A DNA stretch of 64,000 nt, taken from contig NC_134455.1 in NCBI RefSeq assembly GCF_047948215.1, forward strand, positions 292,417,647-292,481,646, given 5' to 3'. Source of the stretch: Lycorma delicatula (lineage: Eukaryota; Arthropoda; Insecta; Hemiptera; Fulgoridae). A program made the position numbers and the translations under genes. The notes under the pieces are model-generated. The model did not search any database. It saw only the letters and a list, made by a program, of their open reading frames with translations, and was not told where the DNA came from. Of this stretch, positions 10,593-22,837 are shown piece after piece; positions within the stretch are counted from its first letter, which is position 1; the number at the start of each line of letters is the position of its first letter.

Positions 10593-12299
10593 AATATGGT
10601 AAATACGTAAACTTTTGCTAATGTAAATACAAAATTTATTTTAATTTTTTCATTTCATTTATAAAATATTACAGGTTACAACTGTGATTAATCTGTAGCA
10701 CTTCGGTTTTAAGTTGTTCAACTGACACTTTGTTAGCACTAAAATTAATCTCAGTGAATGATATTTAATGAAACTAAAATGATATTAATTAATAATGCTG
10801 TTGATTGAGGAGTTACTTTAGAACTTTTTGGGCGTTGGAATTTATTTAATAGTACTATATATTATAACTACTTAAAAAATAATTTTCATTAGTAGTACCT
10901 GAATTGTGAATTATTTTTTTGTAATTTTTATATTTATTGTATTTACCTTAACATTGCTGCATAAGTTTGTATTTAAATAATTAATATGGACTTTGAACAC
11001 ATCCATTTTTTATCTTATAATTTATTTTTTTACATTTTTAATTTATCTTATGTATTTTTATTTACCAATCAGAACAAAAATGTATTTAAATGGTTGACCT
11101 GAACTTAGTAACGTCAAGAAACCAAAGAATAGTGCTTAGAAAGCCTCGATTCATGAAGTAGCATATAACAGAATAAATAGATTGAATTTTTTTTCTGCTC
11201 ACATTATTAGCTCTTATTTAAAATTAAAATAATAATAATAACAACATTCAGAATGTTTTAATCCCCAGAAAGAAACTGTGAATCATTGAAATTTCATGCT
11301 CGGTACATTATGGATTTTTTCCAGTACTTTTGACTTGCAATTTACATATTACTATTAGTGAACAGTTGATTTAAATATTTATAAAGTTTTTCCTTTTTAC
11401 AAAAACGAGTTTTTGAGGTATTATATAATAATAATATTTAAAAGTCAATACATCATAAAGTTTTGACAACATGTTAAGTTTTATAAGACAAAACTTTTTA
11501 TATTACTTCATCCTTCATATTTTTAAATATTAAGTTACTGTTCATTGATGTCGGTTGATGATTACTTAACCTTATTATTAAAACCAAATTAAGTAAGAAT
11601 GTTTTATTATTTTTAATTCTATCACATAAATGAAAGATATTTATCATCTAAAAATAAAGCAAAATAATATTATTAAGATAACAGTAAAAGTGTCATTGTT
11701 ATTTGTTTTTATATTTCTATTACGTGGATGATGAAATTTGTTTTAAATGTATAAGAATAATTAGGTGAATTTTTATACACAATTTGTAGTTTTAATTACA
11801 AAAAGCATTTTTTATTACCTAAAAAATTTTATAAAAATTCAGATCATTTTCATTCAACTAACATTTGAATTCAAAGGTTTGAATAAATTGGGGTTTATTT
11901 TGGTAATTTATTTTTTGAGTAATACCAATTACAATTTTACCTGATATAAAACATCACCATATACATATAAAATATCCTACATTTATGGTAACTTTGTTTG
12001 TTTCTGATATTAGTTACTTTCACAGCTGTGACTTATTTTCATCTTTAATATGTAGATTATGTTTTGCATTTCAGTAGTGACTAAGTCAAGGTATCCTTAA
12101 GGTGAGATTTGAGATTTTTTTGTATAAATATCATGATGGCTTTATTTATGCTGTCATCATAGGAGACTTACAAAAATCACTTTGAATAGCGGTAACTCTG
12201 AAAAGGATTAAGTTGGTTGCTGGCTTCAGTTTGGACAGCTGCCTCCATCCTTAATAGATTTGTTCTGCTGTGAAAGAGTTGTTCGATTCTGTTAGCATC
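10593..12299. other. AT-rich stretch including the 3' end of the transposon above
   Basis: The ggttttaagttgttca block near 10705 corresponds to the 3' flank of the deleted copy at 9157-9172 and marks the transposon's 3' region. Beyond about 10730 nothing recognisable was seen. Confidence 0.5.
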
Positions 12300-12304
12300 A
12301 GGAG

Positions 12305-12658
12305 TTACAACAGTTGTAGATGGGCCAACACTGGAGTTTTAACTGCAAAGAGTTTCTTAAAAGAACTGCTTTGGCTTAACATCAGGCAAAAGATCACCCA
12401 ATGATCAGCAGTGACGAAGCAGCAAAGATGATCTGCCTTGAGCATCTCTTTTCCATCTTCTTTCCTCGATGTTGTCTTAGTTTCTCTGTCATTAGCAGTC
12501 TGGACTAGACATGCAAAGAATGCTCTTTTGCAGCTGCCAGATTGCAATAATAGGAAACCTGTTATCAGCTGAATCAATGTGTGGAATCGATCAGAATAAT
12601 CATTCTGACTGCTTCCTAATAAGCTTAATCCCCAAAATTGATCAAGATAATTTTCCAA
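12305..12658 (-). other. Unassigned 117-codon open frame
   Basis: A minus-strand frame starting MENYLDQFWGLSLLGSSQND lies in a locally GC-richer patch (about 12180-12700). Composition is protein-like (mixed charged residues, a K/E-rich middle), and further minus-strand frames below it look similarly non-random (for example LSKLKPATNLI). I recognise no domain. It could be a decayed TE coding fragment, an exon, or chance. No splice pattern convinced me. Confidence 0.25.
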
Positions 12659-12779
12659 TTTGTTGCTGTATATCTAGCTGGAAGCATATTAATCTATTGA
12701 GATCAATAGCCATGACACAAAATAATTATATTTTGATAAAATATTTTAAAATGTGTTCTCATTTGTCTTTGGCTTAAAA

Positions 12780-15779
12780 ATTTATATTCAGAAGATTATT
12801 GAGTAAAATGGGCGATAATCATTCTTTTTAAAAATATTATGTAGATAATGACTTGAATTTCATTTCCAAAACATATTTTATATCATTTACCCACCTACAT
12901 TGATGTTTTGATCTTATAAATTTGATAATTTTTATTCTTCACATGAAAAGTTGAGTAAATGTTTAACTTTGCTTATATTTATCTTAGTTTTAATGACCAA
13001 AATTGTAATATTTAAAATATTTAGTTGTTAATTTTAACCGTTATTATTTTACTAAGCACACAGATGATTCCATTTTGTACAAAAAAAAAACCAAGTAAAT
13101 AAAAAATACCTATACACAAAATCTGTTTCAAGCTGGTCTGCATAACAAAACATCTTGAAATACTTCTCTAATTTTTTTTTATAAGAAATACTTAGATGTA
13201 TAGACTATATGCAGATAGATATATTATGAATGAATTACACTAGTGTAATTTTATATACTGTATACACATCACATACTTTGTGTCATGCGTATGGTTCAAA
13301 TACTGAATATGTATTATATTTCATCTATAGGTTTTAGGTAATGTAAACAAATACTGATATTGAAATATTTCAAAATTCAAATTATAAAAAAAAATTGTTG
13401 TTTTCCCATTAAAAAATTAAAAATTAATTATAAATGAATTTTTATACTCGTACCTTTTCTATTTTTGATTTAAAGATTCAATCTAACTTGTTCTAAAATC
13501 CATCACCACTCTCTAAAAGCACTGTTGATCTACCTTTTCACCTCTGAAAGTTAAGACCAACAATAAGATGCCAGCCCAAATGTGAGAATTAAAATGTCTA
13601 AACACTAAGCTAAATGTAAAGTACTTTTATTTATTTTTTAAGTTTAGTGTGCTCTTTTTATTATATATTCATATTATGCTTAGAATACCTTTTATAGTTG
13701 AGCTAGGCGTCTTACTATATTGTCAAAAAAAATTACACAGAAAATTTAATCACACTTCTAAATAATCGCTTCTTCTACACAAAACAAATAAGATCTGATA
13801 AATTTGCATAAGTTGAAAAATGAATAAATAAATGTTATAATATTACATAAATGTTATTCATTTACTTTTCAAGGCATAATAAGAAAAAAAGCCTACTTTC
13901 TGAGCAAATTTTTGAAAATTAACTTTAAGTGGCTGTAAGTTGATACTAGCAGATATTGAATAATATATTTTAACACAATCATTTATTTAACTTTTCTTTA
14001 GACTTTTCTGAAGTACCAAACTGAATAAATGATTTTCATAATTTGATCTTCTGTTTAAAGTTTATAGAAAGATTCTTGCTGAATGGAAATTAAACTAACT
14101 GTATTATAATCTTGACATTTTACAGCACTGTATTTTTTTGAGGATTGAAATCATGGCTGTTTTCCTAAAATATCCAAGAATCTGACCTCATATTCTGGGC
14201 ACGTTCCTTTGTTATAGATTATGTTTTGTAGTCATACAATCCTTTTCCATTATTTCTTTAATCACTTCTACTAGCAGCTCATCATTTGGTAGAAGAAAAT
14301 TTTCAATTTTCTTTTACAATAATGTAGTAATCTGATATCTGTTTTCATCTCTTGCTAATTTACATTTGTAGAGTTTTCTTTTATGTATTTAAACCAAGCA
14401 TTTATTACAGACATTTTATTTTCCTTATAAAACAAAATAAGCTTCTTTCATTCCACAAACCCTGTGTTGGGTAAAATTAACAAAAATAAAATGACACATA
14501 GCTCGTTTTTACCAAAAGAATTGGACTTTAATTTATCACACAAATAAACTGTATATAGGCTAATAATATGAAAATCTGCAATTTAACAAAGCCTGAAAAC
14601 AAAAGAATGTCAATCATTTTTTTTTACAATCATATACTTATAAACATAACATCAATAAACATAGTGTAACTGGAAAACTGTTTCATTACTGACATTCTGT
14701 AATAATAAAAAATTTAGCAATGAACAAATGTCATTAACTTAGAAAAATAAACTACAATAATTCTTATCATTCGCGCTGGCCTTTTCTGATTTATGAACAT
14801 CTTCATACTTATCATTAAATAATTAAAACTTGCATTTCTAGTTTGTTATAGAAAAAAAGTCACGATAATATCCCAATATAAAAATAAAGTTAATTACAAT
14901 ATAATCTGTTACATCCAAATTTCATGCAGTTAATATTATTCTACATGTTTTATTCTTATAAACTAGGCATAAAGCTAAACAAAAAATGTATTTAAATTTA
15001 AACAAACAACATAATAGGTTTTGAAAAAATATGTTGTTATTTCTATAGTAAAAATTCACAACACAATTATCGGTGACACAACTAAATCGCATACAGAGCT
15101 TCTAAAAGCAAGATTACATAATTCTGAATTTTCAACTTTTAGTGGTGCCATCTCTTAGTTACAAAATGCAATGAGACTGAACATCATCGCAGAAATTCAT
15201 AAACAATATACAAAAATGTGACAACCACTGCACCGTTTTAATATTGTGCGTTAATGTAAACTATGTATATATTAATATATTGAAGAACAGTAATAAATCA
15301 GACAGTCTTTATTTTCATTTTGATATGCACAATGTTAACGTGAAAACATGAGCTCAATTTAACACCAGTACATAATTTTCAGCTATTTTGTATAACTATA
15401 AAATATAAGATTAACTGACTTTTAAACAAAGACTTTTAATGAACAACCAGAATATTATTAATAATAGTTATTCAATGACCTTAATCACACATTATTTTTT
15501 TGTACAAAGATGAACCGTGAATTAAAGTACACATATATACATACAATTTATCCTTGTCGTAATCTACAGTGGTGTATCAGAAAATGCAGAGGTAACACTT
15601 TGTTACTAGAAATTTAATGATACGGAGCATCACAAATTTGTAATAACCAGTTTGGAAAGATCCTGCTTCGATAAATTTGGCTGGTTTGTAGTGACTGACC
15701 ACTTTCAACACTAGACATTATATACTGAATTTAAAAAATTATCAAAAAAAAACGAGGCAAAAACAATCATAGAAATTTG
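12780..15779. other. AT-rich non-coding stretch
   Basis: Only patches of ordinary complexity (near 13490-13600, 14150-14260 and 15100-15200) break the AT-rich background. Neither strand gives a recognisable translation. Confidence 0.5.
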
Positions 15780-16400
15780 TGAAATCACGAAACACTGAGG
15801 AGTACAACGAGACGAAATGGGGGCCGAGTATTACAAAACTAAACGAGAGAGAAAACATGACCAAGTCGCAGGTCCACACACTGGAAATTTGACCTGCACT
15901 TTACAAAAGAGAGAGAGAGAAACGAGAACGACCCACACATCGTGAAAGTCTGAACTGGACTGACAAAAGGTGGCATGGTGAGAAGTAGGGGAAGCGAACT
16001 AGGCAATGGACAGAAGAGTGTGTGTGTGTTAATGACCATGGGTAGTGTGCAAGTGTTAGTGTGAGAACGATTAGAAAAACGTGTGGTATTCGGGAACGAA
16101 GACAAAACAAACATTTTTACAAGCAAACAGACCATTAAAAGAATTAAGTAAGACTGATAAAATAATTTCTGAATACGAACAAGTGGAAGAATGACATCAT
16201 GGCTAACAAAGAAAAATTAGACTTGCAGGAACTATGACAATATTAAAAATTGAAAATAACAAAAAACAGTTAAGACTAAACAGCAAGAAATAATGCGTGA
16301 TAGAAATACGCTGACAATATTAAGATGACGCAACAGTCAGTCAGACTGGAGCCGAGAGAGTTGATAATGAAAACAACACGCCAAAACAACCTATTCCAAA
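15780..16400. promoter_or_regulatory. GC-richer island with GA and GT tracts; possible 5' exon/promoter
   Basis: This block is visibly less AT-rich than its surroundings and contains a GA tract (15906-15920) and a GT tract (16018-16029). Open minus frames of 98 and 69 codons here overlap in different frames and look like low-complexity shadows. Read on the minus strand, the sequence near 16330-16360 has initiator-like cagtctgactgactg, which resembles insect TCAGT-type start regions. It could be a promoter and non-coding first exon of a minus-strand gene whose coding exons lie outside the window. That is inference only. Confidence 0.2.
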
Positions 16401-19400
16401 AGTACACATATGATAAGCCCTACCAAAGTGCAAAATAAATTTACCAAGCCTGTAATAACTACAAGACTCAACCATAACCTTGAATTTATTGGATTAAAAG
16501 CTACTTTACGCATTGGCGTAAACACCCTGTCCATACTTTCCCAGTACCTGATCTTTCCGTCTATCCACTATCAAGCATTTCATGTACCCATTAGTACCGT
16601 CATAAAGTTTTACCTTCCTTTTCCATAAGCTTTATCATTTCATAAATTATTTCAAGCATCATCTTCATATTGATTAGATAGCATGCACATTTGTATTAAA
16701 AGCAGATACTTTGGACATATTCTTATTCTGACAATAATTAATTATGCTATCATTAGTAAAAATCATTCATTTAATGCACTTTCTGCTTTGTTTAGAATGA
16801 TTTCTGTTTCAGCCTTCCTTTTTTTTCCTGAATACTACACTGTAACATCATCATTGTCAATCTCACCTTTTATTTTCCAACTCACTTCACTATAAGCATT
16901 CTCAATATTTTCATTTTTCTCTTTAAATGAATAAAGGTATTACTTTATATATTTTGAATAAACTAACGCCCAATCTGAACCAGCCATTTCATAAAAATGA
17001 AAAACTATACAAGTAGGATAACCTCAGTGAAACCCATATAATTTAAATATTATTAAACAGATCATTTTAGCATGTAATTCTTCTTTTATTTAAATTGTAA
17101 CATTTAATAAAGTAATAAATAGATAAGGTTTAAATTAATTTTCCAGTAAAAGACTAAGATTAAAATGTATTCAAGGTTTCTAATCCTGTTATGAGTTAAA
17201 AAGATGTTAAGATTTTCAGTTCAATAATAGTAATAGTTGTAAGCATGAGTGATATTGATTATACATCTTATCAATAAAATATGTTCAAGTCTGGAATGTA
17301 GTGTCTAATTCTTTATAAAAAAAATGTTATTTTTCTTACATGGAATATTTCATACCAGCAGATTTCAAGTGAGCGTATGCTACCAAGTAAACTTTCTAAT
17401 TCAAGAAACAGAAAAATTTATTCTTTAAGAAAGAAATTGAGTTCCAATCTTGACTTGCCTTTATTTTAATGGACATCAGATTTAGCCAACATCATTAAAC
17501 CTTACTATTTTTACTAGGTGCAGAATTTCATTATTACCCTGCCAACTCATAACTTTATAAACCTAAGAACATGACCAAATTTTTTGATATCAGAATTTTT
17601 AATACTAAAAAAACTGGATTTATATACCTTACCTAAATAGTACTAGTGTCTGAAAAATTGGCTCCATTTTTGTAATTTTACGGACTTAATTTTACAGAAT
17701 TTTCAACATGGTGGTCTATTCCATTATTTGCAACATTATGTTTCTTGTGTATATACCTTATATATTCCTGTGTATTTACCTCTACCTATACAAGGGATGT
17801 AAAACTGTTATTTCTGTATTTTGGGTGTACTATGAAGCAGAGATACCACGGCAGTATGCGTCCATGCATTCATAAGAAATAATCCAAAATTAGTTATTAG
17901 CTCAATTGAAAAATTACTGGGCAGTTATTAGGATTATGAAACTAAATGACTAGTGAGGCCTAATAATATCTTATAATAACAAATAATTGATTGGAACTTT
18001 TTCATTTGTTAATCCCTTTTTTGTGATTGTTATTAGTATATTATTTTACTGCTACCTAAAAAATGTAATGAAGTAAGTTCAGAGTTTTTGTACATGTTAA
18101 TAGCTACATTTTCTGTTAGCGTTTACATGTCTTAAGTACAAGAAAAAAATGTAGTCATTAGCTTAAAATTCATTGTAAATCTTGAGAAGAATTTAATTAT
18201 TATAACAAATGAGCAAGTGGGTTTGTGAAGGTCCATAGAGTAGCAAGTATATTATTGGAATGCAAGTTATCTTACAAGGATCCAAATTTCACAGAAAAAT
18301 TACCATGTATAGTAATTTTAGTAGTATTTCTTTCAATTTTTTTTTTTTATAAAAGCTTAAAGTTTTTACTTGAAAAAATTAGTTCTATTTTATTCTCAAT
18401 AGTAAATAGCTTATGTAGTTGTAAGTTTAGGATTAGTTTAGATTAAACTTCTGGCTCATTCTATAATCAATACTGAGTTACCAAGAGATAGTTTAAAGAA
18501 AAAATAATAGGTTCCAGTAAAAGTTGCCATACATATGTAAATAGCAATAAGTTCACAGAGTGCAAAACATACACATTGACAACAGTTCTTATGATGACAA
18601 ATCTTCAGTTAAAATGTTTGTTTATCATAAGAAATGTTTTTATTCCCTTTTTATCATAAAAATATTCTCATACAGAATTATGTAAAGCACTGAGTTGATC
18701 TTAGTTGAAAGAAATTAATTAAAAAACCCATTATCAATCTAGAATAACCAAGTACAACCTCCACCAAGTAACTGAGTAATAACACCTTCATTGTTTATTA
18801 TAATTTTTTTGACACATTCCACTTCTATTTCACCTAAATAAAATTTATCCTGTTACTATTTAATATTTCAGTGATAATAATTAAAGTTTGCAGTACTGAA
18901 ATTAGAAATTGATATCTACTTGTTTTCTTTCAATTCTTATTATATATTATTAGAGCAGTATTTCAGCTCAGGATTTATAGTTATATGTAGTTGCATATTA
19001 TATTTATTGCATATATGAAATTAAAATTTGATCATGCAATAGGCACAATCTGATCAGAATGTCTCTGTATTTTTCTGTCCCTTTTTGTTGCCAAAGGACA
19101 TCAGTAGTAAATTTGTTAAATTTAGCAATCAGAAAAACAAAAAATTTTCCAATTAACTGCTACTTAATTCTTTAGAGGTAAATTTTACACTACTAGATAC
19201 AATTGTATTGAATTTTACATTGCCAGAGTTATTTAAATCTCACATTGCACAATAATTATACACTGAACCAAATATTATAAAATTTTCTTACTGTAATATG
19301 ACTATATTTAAAAATTATGTTGTTGTAGAATTAGTGTGTATCATATTTTTATGTAATTATTATAAAGCCCACACATTGAAGTAAAGTCTTATCTAAATAT

Positions 19401-20229
19401 AAAACTAAAATGTTATACTTCATTACCAAAATAGTTCTGAAAATCTTAATATATATATATATATATATGTGTGTATTTCAAATTGAAATTAAGCATATAC
19501 AAAATAATACCTCAAAACTTTTATTTATATATAATAGGCACTTTTATCAATCATTTCTGATACATTGTTCATTAATCAATAAAAATTTTACTCATTCAAC
19601 TTTGTGTTGGAAGAGAAATACATGAAGGGAATGCATACAAGAATAATCTATCATCTATAAATTGAATAAACTAACTATAACTAGGTTTAATAATATTTCT
19701 TATACAAGCACATCTCTTGCACAAAGGATATTTCGAAGTATTACAATGCCTTTACACTAGTTTATACTGCAAGTAGAAACATAATAATACACAAAGTTAA
19801 TATTTTATTAAAATTTAATAATCAAATTCTTTTTTACTTTTCATTCTAGTTGTCAATGTTAGAAACCAAACTTTTAGTATACTAGACTTTTATTTCTTTT
19901 TTTAATAAAGAATAAAAATCATTTTAATAAATACGTACAATTTATAAATACATAAATAGCATAAAATAAAAATTTATAATAATATTTTTGTTTTTTAATA
20001 ACGTTGAAAGAATTTTATAAAATGGAAATATTAAGATAAAATTGATACTTTTTTATTTAAATAGTTGTAAAATATATTAAAATTTGCTATGTTTTTGTCC
20101 ATAACAGTCACTGATGAAATTTTAAAAAATTATTGAAAATATGAACTTTTGTAACAATAAACTCAATAAAATGTTATAAATATAATAAACTTGTAGTAAT
20201 CCACTTTAAAATACTTTCAGCCTCTTACA
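16401..20229. other. AT-rich non-coding stretch
   Basis: Several 60-75-codon frames occur (for example 16410, 16683, 18225 and 19410 on plus), but all have the F/I/L/K/S/N-rich composition expected of AT-rich DNA. A (TA)n run is at 19450-19467. No repeat boundary or domain was recognised. Confidence 0.55.
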
Positions 20230-20660
20230 ACCAACTTCTGTTTTGTGTTCTCACCTTGGCATTTTCTGATGATATTGCTGTTTTTTTAAGCAGTCTCATA
20301 TTTACAATGTTGTCAAAAAGTGTGTTATATTTGAATTGCAATTGTGTTTAGTATATAGATTTTGTGCATGTTTTTGAATATTTATTTAATTTATTATCTT
20401 TAATTGTGTTAACTAAGGTCCTTTTACGTGTTTATGTAAAATATCAAAGTGATTGTGTTGATGGATTTGTGATTTCTGTCTATGAGGTGGTTGGCAAATG
20501 TGATGTTACATTGCCATGGAGGAATTTTAAATATTCATTATAGCCACATCTATTTTGACTGATGTAGAACATTGTGCAGTCTGAATAGTTCAATTTGTAT
20601 GTTCCAGTAACATTGTGTTTGGGAATTGCATTCTGTGTGCAATGATTTGTTTTGTTATTT
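20230..20660 (-). pseudogene. Penelope-like element, GIY-YIG endonuclease relic
   Basis: The minus strand gives GTYKLNYSDCTMFYISQ (about 20570-20617) and, roughly 45 residues on, ITFANHLIDRNHKS with NTI. This matches the C-terminal GIY-YIG endonuclease of Penelope-like retroelements: a G-x-Y-K-L-x-C-x-x-C-x-x-F-Y-I-G-Q start and an F-A-N-H-L-I-x-x-N/G-H block. The YIG glycine is serine here, and the first cysteine of the x-C-x-x-C pair reads tyrosine. The rest is frame-shifted. A following ttggttgtaagaggctgaaag segment could be the 3' UTR. No RT portion was recognised upstream, so the copy is 5'-truncated. Confidence 0.6.
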
Positions 20661-22829
20661 TAAAGGCTATTTTTTTTTTTAATTTGTTAGTTATTTATTT
20701 GAATTTAAGCCATTATACTATTACTACCAGCAATAATAATGACTGATTCAAGAATGAAAGCAGTAGTATTACATATGAAAGATAGTTGTTAGGATGAATG
20801 AAATTGTTTTGAAGTAGGTTAATAAAATCTTTACATAAAATTTCCTCTCGTTTGTTTGTAATCGTTTGTTATTTAGGGTAAATAATTTTCATCATTAGCT
20901 GTCATGAACAGAAATATAGAACTTTTTTAAATTTTTATAAGCATTTATACTATAATTTCAGTTCAACAGTGTTTTATATTAATACTTAATACTAATGTAC
21001 TTAATAATCTACTTACACATTATGTATATACTTAATGTTAATAACATAAAATTTGTATGTCTACTTGAATAAAAGTATTGCTAATTTATTTTAATATTTC
21101 CGTTCTAAATTTTCAAAAAGATATATATAAAAATGGAATATTTTTTAAAATGTTAATTTTTAGCCTTTTAAGTATCTATAAATGATAATTATTTAATTTT
21201 GTAGTTTTAAATAATAAACTAAAAGCAGTTCAATTAGATGTAAAATAGTGAAAATTAATTATAAATAATCATAGTGACAAGTAGTGTAAGACTAAATACA
21301 ACTTGTATTATTCTGGTTCAACAGCACCAAATCCATCTGCAGAGTGAACATTTAGTTCAGTACTACTCTGCTGTTAGTACTGTAAAAAACTATTTGAAAG
21401 AAAAATCAAAAACATAGTTTTCCAATTGTTTTCTTGCAGCAACAGTTTAAATTTTTTCTATGATAATATTTTTGAATACACTCTTCGGGTAGCAGCAAAG
21501 AAAAATTCTGTTCACATATTTAGTAAAAGAAATATTGTAACTAGTTTTCATTCCTTTAGCAATCCCATATTAATTTGATCAGATTTAATATAAGGATACA
21601 AATGTACCCTACACCATACCACACTTTAGTTATTAGTAATCATACAACTTATATTTTCTGCTTCTTCCTGCATTAACTCATTATAATAATGTATATGAAT
21701 TTCAAAATTTTAAATATAAAATGTAATGTAACATATTTTTTTCTAAACATACTCCTGATGATATTTTAAAGACAATGTATAAACTGGAAAAAATAAACCA
21801 TCAGGTTGTAACTATAAAATAAAATATCATACTGATAAAACAATTTTAAATATTAAAATTGACTCTTAGGGGAAATGAAAATAATATTAATTTTTAAATA
21901 ATCAGTGAAAGAAACTTTTGAATAATGCACACTTTAGATTTTAAAATTTTGTTGTTGTGTTTGTGTGTGTGTGTGTATGCGCGTGCACATGAGTACTAGA
22001 ACCTGAGAAATAATAGTTAAAAGATAGTGGTTAATTTTGGTTTACTTATTGTTATTACTAATTAATTATTGTTGTCTTATTAAATTCAATAAAAACAATT
22101 GTGATCTGTAATGTGTTAATAATTACTAAAAAGGAAAGTATCAAATAAATAGTTGATAGTAAGTAAGTGATTAAACATAATGAAACAAATTAAAATTAAA
22201 TATGATTTTACAAGACATGACTATTATTTAGCCAGTCACTTCTCTTCCTCACTCTCTCTCTTCCTGTATATATATATATATATATGCTAAGTATGTATAC
22301 TAAATCAAGTTAAGAACACAAACTTAACAGCACATTTGAATAAACTTTCAATTTGTAAACTCCCCTCATACACCTTTCCTTCCTTTCCATTTCTTCTGAA
22401 ATTATTATTTTTTTTTAATTTTCTTTTATAAAAATCTTCATCAGTTTCACAGATCACAATGTTCATACATTATGAACATATCTGAAACCATAACGTATTG
22501 ATTTTGTGTTTGTCAGTTTAATTAATGTACATGAATTACAAAAAGTGCAATCTATAACTAATTTAATTTAACCACGACATTAGACAAGTATCTGAATAAG
22601 TAAACTATTCTACTAGCTTATCAGGTGACATTATCAACATTTTTTTGGCATCTAATTTAAATGGTGCTAGATTAAATTATCCTCATAAAAAAAGTGAATG
22701 ATCAAGGAAGATCTATCCAACTATTATTGGATGTTCACATGTTTTTACAAAATAAATAAATGATTTTGAAAATAAATAATTTATTTATCAAACTTGATGA
22801 CATTTTAAGAAACATCACTATTGCTATTA
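20661..22829. other. AT-rich stretch with simple repeats
   Basis: Holds a GT tract (21955-21976) and a (TA)n tract (22265-22284) preceded by a CT-rich patch. No coding similarity was found on either strand. Confidence 0.55.
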
Positions 22830-22837
22830 TTATTTAT

